Part shown: piece after piece, positions 7,816 to 15,949 of the stretch | Layout of the letters: each line of letters begins with the position of its first letter | Numbering within the stretch: position 1 is the first letter of the stretch | Assembly: GCF_002005565.1 (NCBI RefSeq) | Contig: NZ_BDJC01000049.1 | Span: forward strand, 1-53,397 | From: Streptomyces sp. JHA26 | Lineage (GTDB): Bacteria; Actinomycetota; Actinomycetes; Streptomycetales; Streptomycetaceae | Length of the DNA stretch: 53,397 bases | Reading direction: 5' to 3' | The notes under the pieces: model-generated | Told to the model about the DNA's origin: nothing | Seen by the model: only the letters and a program-made list of their open reading frames with translations | The model's database searches: none | Program-made: the position numbers and the translations under genes

Positions 7816-9888
7816 GTGAGCGGGGACAGTGCCGCTTCGGCGCCCGGCCGGTCCGGGGACCGCGCCGGGCGGCCTGTCGGCCACGGGCCCGGGCGTTCGC
7901 GCTGGGCGCGTCTGCTCGAGGGCGGGCTGCTGCACGGCGGGGTCCAGGGCAGCCCGGTGCTCCGTCTGTTCATGCGCTGGGTACGCCGTCCGCTGCTGCC
8001 CGTGATGCGGCTGTGGCGGCGCAACATCCAGCTCAGGGTCGTCGCCACCACGTTGCTGATGTCGCTCGGCGTGGTGCTGCTGCTCGGCTTCGTCGTGATC
8101 GGGCAGGTCCGCAACGGTCTGCTGGACGCCAAGGTGAAGGCGTCGCAGAGCCAGGCCACCGGCGGCTTCGCGGTGGCGAAGCAGAAGGCCGAGGAGGCGG
8201 CGAGCACGACGGGCGACGAGGGCACCCCCGTGGGCGGTCGTCCGCCGCAGAACGTCATCCAGTGGATGAGCGACCTCGTGAAGTCGCTCTCCAGCGGCGG
8301 CCAGGGCGCCTTCGACGTGGTCACGCTCCCCATGGGCGGGGACAGCGGCAGCGGGCGCGGCCCGCGCGCCTCCGGCCTGGTCAACTGGTCGGCCAGTGTG
8401 CCCGAGGGACTGCGGGAGCGGATCGACGGCGACCCGGCGGCGGCGCAGAGCTACACGCGGATCGTCTACGACTCCGACGAGCCCTCGCAGCCGGGTCTGG
8501 TCATCGGCAAGCAGGTCAACGACCCGAACGGTGAGCCGTACCAGCTGTACTACCTCTTCCCGCTGACGCAGGAGGAGAAGTCGCTCAGCCTGGTCAAGGG
8601 CACGCTGGCGACGGCCGGGCTGTTCGTCGTCGTCCTCCTGGGAGCCATCGCCTGGCTGGTGGTGCGTCAGGTCGTCACGCCCGTGCGGATGGCGGCGAGC
8701 ATCGCCGAGCGGCTGTCCGCCGGGCGGCTGCAGGAGCGGATGAAGGTCACCGGCGAGGACGACATCGCGCGCCTCGGCGAGGCCTTCAACAAGATGGCGC
8801 AGAACCTCCAGCTGAAGATCAGCCAGCTCGAGGACCTGTCGCGGATGCAGCGGCGGTTCGTCTCCGACGTGTCGCACGAGCTGCGGACGCCGCTGACGAC
8901 CGTGCGGATGGCGGCCGACGTCATCCACGACGCGCGCGTGGACTTCGATCCGGTGACCGCGCGGTCGGCGGAGCTGCTCGCGGACCAGCTGGACCGGTTC
9001 GAGACGCTGCTGGCGGACCTTTTGGAGATCAGCCGCTTCGACGCGGGCGCGGCGGCGCTGGAGGCGGAGCCGATCGACCTGCGGGAGGTCGTGCGGCGGG
9101 TCGTCAGCGGGGCCGAGCCGCTCGCCGAGCGCAAGGGTTCGCGGATACGCGTCGTCGGCGACCAGCAGCCCGTGGTCGCCGAGGCGGACGCCCGGCGCGT
9201 GGAGCGGGTGCTGCGCAATCTCGTCGTCAACGCCGTGGAGCACGGTGAGGGCCGGGACGTCGTCGTACGGCTCGCCGCGGCCGGCGGTGCGGTCGCCGTC
9301 GCGGTGCGCGACTACGGCGTCGGGCTCAAGCCCGGTGAGGCCGCCCGGGTCTTCAGCCGTTTCTGGCGGGCCGACCCGGCACGCGCGCGTACCACCGGTG
9401 GTACGGGGCTGGGGCTGTCGATCGCGCTGGAGGACGCGCGGCTGCACGGCGGCTGGCTGCAGGCCTGGGGCGAGCCGGGCGGTGGTTCGCAGTTCCGGTT
9501 GACGCTGCCCAGGACCGCGGACGAGCCGCTGCGGGGGTCGCCGATACCGCTGGAGCCGGCGGACTCGCGGCGCAGTCGCGGGCTGGACGACGCCGGTGCC
9601 CACGCAGCGGACCGGGCGCGCGGCGCGGACAAGGCGGTCACCGTCCCGGCGCAGGCCGCGCTGGGCCAGGGGGCCTCGGCGTCCGTCCGGGGCCCGATAC
9701 CGCCGCGGCCGACCGCCACCGCCACCGCGGATCCGACGGCACTGCCCGGCAGCGGGGCGCGCGTGGTGCCGCGGCCCGTCCCGGGCGCCCGTGAACAGGA
9801 CGGCACGCCCGGGCCGCAGGCGGCGGGCCGCCCGGACGCCGGGCCGCAGGAGCCGAGCAGGCGAGGGGAGGCATCTCGTGGGCGCTGA
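7816..9888 (+). CDS. mtrB: Sensor histidine kinase MtrB
   Basis: This 690-residue membrane kinase is the partner of MtrA. A membrane segment near residues 75-97 and a second near 263-288 bracket an extracytoplasmic sensor region. HAMP, HisKA and HATPase domains follow. The phospho-acceptor is His354 in DVSHELRTPLTT, the N box is RNLVVNAVEHG, and the G boxes are DYGVGLKPGEA and GGTGLGLSIALED. The last ~120 residues are proline/alanine-rich and look disordered. GTG at 7816 lies one base after the mtrA stop and gives the expected family length; an upstream GTG at 7783 lies inside mtrA. The stop overlaps the lpqB start by 11 bases. Confidence 0.96.
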   Translation: MSGDSAASAPGRSGDRAGRPVGHGPGRSRWARLLEGGLLHGGVQGSPVLRLFMRWVRRPLLPVMRLWRRNIQLRVVATTLLMSLGVVLLLGFVVIGQVRNGLLDAKVKASQSQATGGFAVAKQKAEEAASTTGDEGTPVGGRPPQNVIQWMSDLVKSLSSGGQGAFDVVTLPMGGDSGSGRGPRASGLVNWSASVPEGLRERIDGDPAAAQSYTRIVYDSDEPSQPGLVIGKQVNDPNGEPYQLYYLFPLTQEEKSLSLVKGTLATAGLFVVVLLGAIAWLVVRQVVTPVRMAASIAERLSAGRLQERMKVTGEDDIARLGEAFNKMAQNLQLKISQLEDLSRMQRRFVSDVSHELRTPLTTVRMAADVIHDARVDFDPVTARSAELLADQLDRFETLLADLLEISRFDAGAAALEAEPIDLREVVRRVVSGAEPLAERKGSRIRVVGDQQPVVAEADARRVERVLRNLVVNAVEHGEGRDVVVRLAAAGGAVAVAVRDYGVGLKPGEAARVFSRFWRADPARARTTGGTGLGLSIALEDARLHGGWLQAWGEPGGGSQFRLTLPRTADEPLRGSPIPLEPADSRRSRGLDDAGAHAADRARGADKAVTVPAQAALGQGASASVRGPIPPRPTATATADPTALPGSGARVVPRPVPGAREQDGTPGPQAAGRPDAGPQEPSRRGEASRGR

Positions 9889-11725
9889 CCGCGAGGGGAG
9901 CGGCCGGCGGACGCCGATGCGCGCGGTGACGTATACGGTCTGCGGCGTCGTACTGCTGGGGGGGTGTGCCTCCATGCCCGACCACGGGGACCTGCGGGGC
10001 GTGGAGTCCACGCCCCGGCAGGACCCGCAGGTGCGGGTGTTCGCGATGCCGCCGGCGGAGGACGCGTCGCCGTCGGAGATCGTGCAGGGCTTCCTGGAGG
10101 CGCTGACCAGCAACGACCCGCACTACGAGACGGCCCGCAAGTATCTGACGGGCGACGCGGCGAAGAGTTGGCGGCCGGAGCGGTCCACGACGGTGCTCGC
10201 GGGCGGGGCCGGCACCGAGGCCGACCACTCGGCGAGCCGTGCGGACGCCGACGAGTTCTCGTACTCGGTCACGCTGACCGGCACCAGGGTCGCCACGGTG
10301 GACGCGCAGCAGTCGTACTCGCCGGCGGCCGGCCAGTACCGCGAGTCGGTGCACCTGTCCCGCGACCCGAAGAGCCGGCAGTGGCGCATCGACCGCCTGC
10401 CGCAGGGCGTCGTCATGGGCAAGTCCGACTTCCAGCGCACCTACATGTCCGTCAACAAGTACTACTTCGCCTCGAACACCGTCCCGAGCACCGCGGTCGG
10501 TGCGAGCGGGCGGCCGGCGGCCGTCGCCGATCCCGTCTACGTGCGCCGCCTCGTGGACCCGCTGACCCAGGCCGTGCGCTCGCTGATCAGCGGGCCGACG
10601 AGCCTGCTGGGACCCGTGGTCAGGTCGAGCTTCCCGACCGGCACGGCGCTGGCGGACGACGTCGACTCGCTGACACCCGACGACCGCAACACGCTGAAGG
10701 TGCCGCTGAACGACAAGGCCGCCGAGGCCGGTGCGGACCGGTGCGACGAGATGGCGGCCCAGCTCCTGTTCACCCTCCAGGGCCTCACCCCCGCCGTGGA
10801 CGAGGTGGAGCTGACCTCGGGGGACAAGCGGCTGTGCTCGCTCGGGGAGGACCGGGCCGAGACGGTCGCGACGCGCGGTTCGGCCCAGCAGCCGGACTAC
10901 CTGTACTTCGTGGACGCCAAGCACCGTCTGGTGCGGATCGCCGCGGGCAGCACCGCGACCCACCCCGAAACCGTGCCCGGGGCACTGGGCGAGGGCACGA
11001 AGGCCCTGCGGTCGGTGGCGGTCTCGCGGGACGAGCGCAGCGCGGCCGGCATCGGCTTCGACTACAAGTCGCTGTACGTCGCCTCGCTGGTGCCGGGCAG
11101 TTCGCTCGAGGACCCCCTGCTGGTCAGCGAGGGCAAGACGGAGGCGGACCGGCTGACGCCGCCCAGCTGGGACGCGCAGGGCGACCTGTGGGTCGCCGAC
11201 CGGGACCCGGAGAATCCCCGGCTGCTGCTGTTCGAGAAGGGCACGGGCGAACCGGTGCAGGTGCGGATCCCCGGGCTGGACGGGCGTGTGCAGGCCGTGC
11301 GGGTGGCGGCCGACGGGGTGCGGATCGCGCTCGTCGTGGAGAAGGACGGCGAACGGTCGCTGCTCATCGGGCGGATCGAACGCGACGGGCGGGCCGGTGA
11401 GCAGTCCGCGGTCACCGTCGTCGGACTGCGCTCCGCCACGCCCGAGCTGGAGGAGGTCACGGCCATGTCCTGGGCCGGTGACAGCCGGCTCGTGGTGGTC
11501 GGGCGCGAGCGCGGGGGCGTCCAGCAGATCGGGTACGTCCAGGTCGACGGCTCCACGCCGGAGGCGTCGGTGCCGGCGGCGCTGACCGGGGTGAAGGAGA
11601 TCGCCGCGACCGAGGACGAACGGCTGCCGCTGGTGGCGTACTCGGAGGACCTGATCGTCCGGCTGCCGTCCGGCATGCAGTGGCAGAAGGTGACGGAAGG
11701 GACGGCGCCGGTCTACCCGGGCTGA
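9878..11725 (+). CDS. lpqB: Lipoprotein LpqB
   Basis: This 615-residue lipoprotein has a signal sequence ending in the lipobox LLGGC (Cys30), so it should be anchored outside the membrane. It has the GerMN-containing N-terminal part and a C-terminal beta-propeller-like LpqB domain. LpqB interacts with the sensor domain of MtrB and modulates MtrA phosphorylation in mycobacteria; the invariant mtrA-mtrB-lpqB order here supports the same role. The GTG at 9878 has a good ribosome binding site (AGGGGAGG, 9863-9872 region) and overlaps the end of mtrB. A later ATG (9917) would shorten the basic N-region of the signal peptide. Confidence 0.95.
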   Translation: MGADREGSGRRTPMRAVTYTVCGVVLLGGCASMPDHGDLRGVESTPRQDPQVRVFAMPPAEDASPSEIVQGFLEALTSNDPHYETARKYLTGDAAKSWRPERSTTVLAGGAGTEADHSASRADADEFSYSVTLTGTRVATVDAQQSYSPAAGQYRESVHLSRDPKSRQWRIDRLPQGVVMGKSDFQRTYMSVNKYYFASNTVPSTAVGASGRPAAVADPVYVRRLVDPLTQAVRSLISGPTSLLGPVVRSSFPTGTALADDVDSLTPDDRNTLKVPLNDKAAEAGADRCDEMAAQLLFTLQGLTPAVDEVELTSGDKRLCSLGEDRAETVATRGSAQQPDYLYFVDAKHRLVRIAAGSTATHPETVPGALGEGTKALRSVAVSRDERSAAGIGFDYKSLYVASLVPGSSLEDPLLVSEGKTEADRLTPPSWDAQGDLWVADRDPENPRLLLFEKGTGEPVQVRIPGLDGRVQAVRVAADGVRIALVVEKDGERSLLIGRIERDGRAGEQSAVTVVGLRSATPELEEVTAMSWAGDSRLVVVGRERGGVQQIGYVQVDGSTPEASVPAALTGVKEIAATEDERLPLVAYSEDLIVRLPSGMQWQKVTEGTAPVYPG

Positions 11726-11790
11726 GGGGGCGGGCCGGTGCCGACGCGCGTTCACCCGGGCGGGTGACGCCGGTCGTCTCCGGCGCGGAG

Positions 11791-11823
11791 TTGTCCCCAG
11801 GGGGCGCCCGGGAGTTCTCCACA
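11791..11823 (+). promoter_or_regulatory. Two DnaA-box-like 9-mers upstream of the ComFC-like gene
   Basis: TTGTCCCCA (11791-11799) and TTCTCCACA (11815-11823) each differ by one base from the Streptomyces DnaA box TTGTCCACA. They lie 24 bases apart in the short lpqB-comFC gap. Both are on the same strand and end 31 bases before the GTG start. They may be regulatory DnaA sites, or ordinary sequence in a GC-rich leader. Confidence 0.3.
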
Positions 11824-11854
11824 GGCCTGGCCGAACGGTGCGGGCGTCGGCACA

Positions 11855-12742
11855 GTGGTGGCCGTGCGCGGATGGTGGCGGGACCTCGGCGACCTGGTGC
11901 TGCCGGCCGAGTGCGGAGGCTGTGGCAGGGCCCGCACGGTGCTGTGCCCACGGTGCCGTACGGCGCTGGGCGGGGGAGCGCCGTGCCGGGTCCGTCCCGA
12001 TCCGGAGCCGCCCGGGCTGCCGGTGGTGCACGCGGCGGCGCGGTACGCGGACGAGGTGCGGGCCGTGCTGCTGGCCCACAAGGAACGTGGAGCGCTGGCC
12101 CTCGCCGGGCCGCTGGGCACGGCTCTGGCGGGGGCGGTGCGGGCCGGGCTCCGGGAGGCGTGCGCGGGCGGCGGGGTGCGCTCCGCGGGTGTGCGGGAGC
12201 CGGTGCTGCTCGTACCCGTGCCGTCCGCGCGCCGGGCGGTGCGGGCGCGTGGTCACGACCCGGCGCGGCGGATCGCCCTCGCGGCCGCGGGTGAGCTGCG
12301 GCGGACCGGGACGCCCGCCCGGGTGTGCGCCGTGCTGCGGCAGCGGCACGCCGTGGCGGACCAGGCGGGGCTGGGCGCCCGGCAGCGGCGGGAGAATCTC
12401 GCCGGCGCGCTGGCGGTGGTCCCCGGCGGGGCCCGGCTGCTGGGCGGCCGTGGGCCGGTCGTTCTCGTCGACGACCTGATGACCACGGGGGCGTCCCTCG
12501 CGGAGGCCGCGCGTGCCGTGCGGGAGGCGGGGGCGGTCCCGGATGAGCGCGGGGCGGGGGCGGACACGTACAGGACGGCGAGAACGGCTGTGTATTCGTC
12601 GGCGGCATGGGAAGGCAGAGAGGAACGGAGAAACGGGCCCCGAAAGGCGGGTCCGGACGGAGGCGGTGGCGTGGGCCGGGACGTGATCCGTGCGGCCGTG
12701 GTCGCGGCCTCACCAGATGCTTTCGAAATAAACCGGAACTGA
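11855..12742 (+). CDS. ComFC-like phosphoribosyltransferase-family protein
   Basis: This 295-residue protein has an N-terminal double-zinc-ribbon-like segment (CGGCGRARTVLCPRC) and a type I phosphoribosyltransferase domain with the PRPP loop VVLVDDLMTTGAS. This is the ComFC/GntX architecture. Family members act with DNA uptake or recombination-linked helicases in other bacteria; in Streptomyces the role is undefined. GTG codons at 11855, 11858 and 11864 are all possible starts. About 45 charged, low-complexity residues separate the PRPP loop region from the C-terminal strand AAVVAASPDAFEINRN, longer than I expect for the family. It lies between lpqB and hpf. Confidence 0.85.
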   Translation: MVAVRGWWRDLGDLVLPAECGGCGRARTVLCPRCRTALGGGAPCRVRPDPEPPGLPVVHAAARYADEVRAVLLAHKERGALALAGPLGTALAGAVRAGLREACAGGGVRSAGVREPVLLVPVPSARRAVRARGHDPARRIALAAAGELRRTGTPARVCAVLRQRHAVADQAGLGARQRRENLAGALAVVPGGARLLGGRGPVVLVDDLMTTGASLAEAARAVREAGAVPDERGAGADTYRTARTAVYSSAAWEGREERRNGPRKAGPDGGGGVGRDVIRAAVVAASPDAFEINRN

Positions 12743-12761
12743 TCGAATACTTGCCTCGTTG
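12735..12761 (+). promoter_or_regulatory. Candidate SigR-type promoter for hpf
   Basis: GGAAC (12735-12739), an 18-base spacer, then GTTG (12758-12761) closely match the Streptomyces sigma-R consensus GGAAT-N18-GTT, with one mismatch in the -35 element. The -35 lies over the last codons of the ComFC-like gene. Transcription would start near 12768 and give an hpf leader of about 290 bases. Sigma-R controls thiol-oxidative stress genes, so hpf would be stress-induced if this is real. Confidence 0.4.
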
Positions 12762-13054
12762 TAGGTAATGAGAGAGTCAATTCACCGGAACGGAGGTACG
12801 GCGCGGTAGAGGGTGACGACATCCGTCCGGGCGAGATATGTTCGGTTGTGAGGCAAAGCCGCAGGCCACACCTCTTCGATCCGAATGCCGTACTGCGGGT
12901 TCAGCCGTCATCACCCGCGTCGGTGGAGTGGATATCTCGCCCGCGGGGGAGGAGGTGGAAGTCACCGAGTCCGAGGTTCCGGGAAAACCGGAACCTGGTG
13001 CAAAAGGGAGATGCTCCGCCGCCGAAGCGGAGCGATCCGGGAACGGAGTTCTGC
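12743..13054 (+). other. 312-base intergenic leader of hpf
   Basis: No convincing gene lies here. The stretch holds an 11-bp long-range inverted repeat and two perfect hairpins, annotated separately, and ends in the hpf ribosome binding site (GGAG, 13045-13048). Its length and ordered complementarity suggest a structured untranslated RNA leader rather than a coding region. Confidence 0.6.
12829..13033 (+). promoter_or_regulatory. Candidate structured RNA leader upstream of hpf
   Basis: GGGCGAGATAT (12829-12839) is perfectly complementary to ATATCTCGCCC (12932-12942), enclosing 92 bases. Downstream, AGGTTCCGG (12974-12982) pairs with CCGGAACCT (12988-12996) over a GAAAA loop, and GCTCCGC (13013-13019) pairs with GCGGAGC (13027-13033). 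The last hairpin lies about 12 bases before the ribosome binding site. A raiA motif RNA is known upstream of hpf/raiA genes in some Firmicutes and Actinobacteria; I cannot tell whether this belongs to it or is a separate leader. Confidence 0.4.
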
Positions 13055-13747
13055 GTGGACATCGTCGTCAAGGGCCGCAAGACCGAGGTGCCCGAGCGGT
13101 TCCGGAAGCACGTGGCCGAGAAGCTGAAGCTGGAGAAGATCCAGAAGCTCGATGGCAAGGTGATCAGCCTCGACGTCGAGGTGTCCAAGGAGCCCAACCC
13201 CCGACAGGCCGACCGCTGTGACCGAGTGGAGATCACGCTCCGCTCCCGCGGCCCGGTGATCAGGGCGGAAGCAGCGGCGAGCGATCCGTACGCGGCGCTC
13301 GACCTGGCGGCGGAGAAGCTCGGTGCCCGGCTGCGCAAGCAGCACGACAAGCGCTTCTCGCGGCGCGGGGCGCGCAGGATCTCGGCCGCCGAGGTCGCCG
13401 ACCACGTCCCCGGTGCCGCGACACTCAACGGGAATGGTGACATCGTCCCGGAGGAGACGCAGGACGGTGTCCCCACCAAGAAGATCGGCTCGCTCGAGGT
13501 CCAGGGCGAGGGCCCGCTCGTCGTCCGCGAGAAGACCCACGTGGCCGCGCCGATGACCCTCGACCAGGCGCTCTACGAGATGGAGCTGGTCGGGCACGAC
13601 TTCTATCTGTTCGTCGACTCCGAGACCAAGGAGCCCAGCGTCGTCTACCGGCGGCACGCCTACGACTACGGCGTGATCCACCTCACGACGGACACGATGG
13701 TCACCCAGGCGCACGCTCCCGAGGCGGGCGATGCGCTCGGTGGCTGA
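13055..13747 (+). CDS. hpf: Ribosome hibernation promoting factor, long form
   Basis: This 230-residue cytoplasmic protein binds 30S subunits and drives dimerisation of ribosomes into inactive 100S particles. The N-terminal ribosome-binding domain (MDIVVKGRKTEV to KRFSRRGARR) is joined by a linker to the C-terminal dimerisation domain (TLDQALYEMELVGHDFYLF and SVVYRRHAYDYGVIHL). This is the long-form HPF typical of Gram-positive bacteria. GTG at 13055 has GGAG six bases upstream; longer in-frame extensions would run through the hairpin leader and add no conserved sequence. A strong terminator follows. Confidence 0.96.
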   Translation: MDIVVKGRKTEVPERFRKHVAEKLKLEKIQKLDGKVISLDVEVSKEPNPRQADRCDRVEITLRSRGPVIRAEAAASDPYAALDLAAEKLGARLRKQHDKRFSRRGARRISAAEVADHVPGAATLNGNGDIVPEETQDGVPTKKIGSLEVQGEGPLVVREKTHVAAPMTLDQALYEMELVGHDFYLFVDSETKEPSVVYRRHAYDYGVIHLTTDTMVTQAHAPEAGDALGG

Positions 13748-13768
13748 CCACGCCGGGTGACAGCCGGA

Positions 13769-13809
13769 CCGGTGCCCCTGGAGCGCGCGTGCGCCCCCAG
13801 GGGCACCGG
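13769..13809 (+). terminator. Intrinsic terminator-like hairpin after hpf
   Basis: A perfect 13-bp stem (CCGGTGCCCCTGG / CCAGGGGCACCGG) with a 15-base loop begins 21 bases after the hpf stop codon. It separates hpf from the downstream response regulator gene. Confidence 0.8.
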
Positions 13810-13971
13810 CGTGCGACGGTGCGCGAGGTGTGCGACCCCCGCGTCGTCCGCTCTGTCACCTCCGTGTCGGCGCGGCATGGAATCATGGCGGCAACCACCC
13901 AACCGGTGGGTCGTTGCCTTGCGTTGGCGATGGCTCAGGACCACAGGCCACAGCCTTCAGGGGGAGGAACG

Positions 13972-14718
13972 ATGGCGGACAGTTTCGGACCGATGCGGGA
14001 CGAGGGCGCCGACGATGGCGTCGTCGGCATGGGCCCGGACGCGGGCTCGTCACGCGAGGAGCCGATCAGGGTCCTGGTCGTGGACGACCACGCCCTGTTC
14101 CGCCGCGGCCTGGAGATCGTGCTCGCGGCCGAGGAGGACATCCAGGTCGTCGGGGAGGCCGGGGACGGCGCGGAGGCCGTGGAGAAGGCCGCCGACCTGC
14201 TGCCGGACATCATCCTGATGGACGTGCGGATGCCCAGGCGCGGCGGGATCGAGGCGTGCACCTCCATCAAGGAGGTGGCCCCCAGCGCCAAGATCATCAT
14301 GTTGACGATCAGCGACGAGGAGGCCGACCTCTACGACGCGATCAAGGCGGGTGCGACGGGATATCTCCTCAAGGAGATCTCGACGGACGAGGTGGCGACC
14401 GCCATCCGCGCGGTGGCCGACGGACAGTCGCAGATCAGCCCGTCCATGGCGTCGAAACTCCTCACCGAGTTCAAGTCGATGATCCAGCGGACCGACGAGC
14501 GCCGGCTCGTGCCCGCACCGCGCCTCACGGACCGCGAGCTGGAGGTGCTCAAGCTCGTCGCCACGGGAATGAACAACCGGGACATCGCCAAGGAGCTGTT
14601 CATCTCCGAGAACACCGTGAAGAACCACGTGCGCAACATCCTGGAGAAACTGCAGCTGCATTCCCGGATGGAAGCCGTGGTGTACGCGATGCGGGAGAAG
14701 ATCCTCGAGATCCGCTGA
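13972..14718 (+). CDS. NarL/FixJ-family response regulator
   Basis: This 248-residue protein has a receiver domain (VLVVDDHALFRRGLE, acceptor Asp84 in IILMDVRMP, Lys in YLLKEIS) and a C-terminal LuxR-type helix-turn-helix (LTDRELEVLKLVATGMNNRDIAKELFIS then NTVKNHVRNIL). It is a transcription factor with no kinase gene beside it, so it may be an orphan regulator. ATG at 13972 is preceded by a strong GGGGAGGA at 13961-13968; earlier in-frame starts add a non-conserved tail. Its gene is convergent with the AlkX-like gene. Confidence 0.94.
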   Translation: MADSFGPMRDEGADDGVVGMGPDAGSSREEPIRVLVVDDHALFRRGLEIVLAAEEDIQVVGEAGDGAEAVEKAADLLPDIILMDVRMPRRGGIEACTSIKEVAPSAKIIMLTISDEEADLYDAIKAGATGYLLKEISTDEVATAIRAVADGQSQISPSMASKLLTEFKSMIQRTDERRLVPAPRLTDRELEVLKLVATGMNNRDIAKELFISENTVKNHVRNILEKLQLHSRMEAVVYAMREKILEIR

Positions 14719-14734
14719 GCCGCCGGGCCCCCGG

Positions 14735-15910
14735 TCAGGCGAGCAGCTGGGCCAGTTCCCTGGTGAGCGGCTCGCGCAGGTCCGGTGCGTCGACTCGTTC
14801 CACGCGTACGTCCGTGCACTCCACCCAGCTCGCCGCCTCGACCAGGGCCCGGGCCACCGCCGGGGCCGCCTCGGGACCGTCCAGGGTGACCTGCCGGGCG
14901 ACCAGCGTGCGGCCCTCACGCGCCGGGTCCACCCGGCCGACCAGCCGTCCGCCGGCCAGGACCGGCATCGCGAAGTAACCGTGCACCCGCTTCTGCTTGG
15001 GCACGTAGGCCTCCAGGCGGTGGGTGAAGCCGAAGATCCGCTCCGTGCGCGCGCGTTCCCAGATCAGGGAGTCGAAGGGCGAGAGCAGCGTCGTGCGGTG
15101 ACGGCCGCGCGGGACGGTCTCCAGGGCCGCCGGGTCCGCCCAGGCCGGTCGGCCCCAGCCCTGCACCGCGACCGGCACCAGGCCGGAGTCGGCGATCACG
15201 GCGTCGACCTGCTCGGCCTTGAGCCGGTGGTAGTCCGCGATGTCCGCGCGGGTGCCGACGCCCAGGGACCGGCCGGCCAGGCGGACCAGGCGGCGCAGGC
15301 ACTCGGTGTCGTCCAGGTCGTCGTGGAGCAGCGCGGCCGGGACCGCGCGCTCGGCCAGGTCGTACACGCGCTTCCAGCCGCGGCGCTCCACGCACACCAC
15401 CTCGCCGTACATGAGCGCGCGCTCGACGGCGACCTTCGTGCCCGACCAGTCCCACCACTCGCTGGTCCTCTTCGCGCCGCCCAGGTCCGTCGCCGTGAGC
15501 GGGCCCTCGGTGCGGAGCTGCTTGACGACGCGGTCGTAGTCGCCGTCGGGCAGGGGGTGGTTCCAGTGCGGGCGGTTGCGGTAGGCGCGGCGGCGGAAGG
15601 CGAAGTGGGGCCACTCCTCGATGGGGAGGATGCAGGCGGCGTGGGACCAGTACTCGAAGGCGTGGGTGTCCGTCCAGTAGGCCTTCTCGACCGTCCTGCG
15701 GCCCACCGCGCCCAGGCGGGCGTACGGGATGAGCTCGTGGGAGCGGGCGAGGACGGAGATCGTGTCGAGCTGCACCGCGCCCAGGTGCCGGAGCACGCCG
15801 CGGACGCCGGCGCGGCGGTCGGGGGCGCCGAGGAGACCCTGTGCGCGGAGGGCGAGGCGGCGGGCCTCGTCTGCGGACAGTTCCGTGACGGGGGGCGGGA
15901 GGGTCGTCAT
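14735..15910 (-). CDS. Winged-helix DNA glycosylase of the AlkX/YcaQ (HTH_42) family
   Basis: This 391-residue protein matches the HTH_42 winged-helix family that includes AlkZ and E. coli YcaQ/AlkX, enzymes that unhook bulky and interstrand-crosslinked bases from DNA. The catalytic motif is visible near residue 46 as QLD within GAVQLDTISVLARSHE. This QxD form is typical of the YcaQ/AlkX branch rather than the QxQ of antibiotic-resistance AlkZ. The segments AYWTDTHAFEYWSH and LLSPFDSLIWERART are family hallmarks. A housekeeping role in repair of crosslinks or bulky adducts is likely; no biosynthetic cluster is visible nearby. Confidence 0.88.
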   Translation of the reverse strand: MTTLPPPVTELSADEARRLALRAQGLLGAPDRRAGVRGVLRHLGAVQLDTISVLARSHELIPYARLGAVGRRTVEKAYWTDTHAFEYWSHAACILPIEEWPHFAFRRRAYRNRPHWNHPLPDGDYDRVVKQLRTEGPLTATDLGGAKRTSEWWDWSGTKVAVERALMYGEVVCVERRGWKRVYDLAERAVPAALLHDDLDDTECLRRLVRLAGRSLGVGTRADIADYHRLKAEQVDAVIADSGLVPVAVQGWGRPAWADPAALETVPRGRHRTTLLSPFDSLIWERARTERIFGFTHRLEAYVPKQKRVHGYFAMPVLAGGRLVGRVDPAREGRTLVARQVTLDGPEAAPAVARALVEAASWVECTDVRVERVDAPDLREPLTRELAQLLA

Positions 15911-15949
15911 GCGTCCGCACGATAGGGGGTGGGTCTGACAGCGGGGTGG

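Noticed and set aside
11752..11767. TCACCC-GGGC-GGGTGA hairpin after lpqB as a terminator.
   Set aside because: Only a 6-bp stem, much weaker than other terminators in the window.
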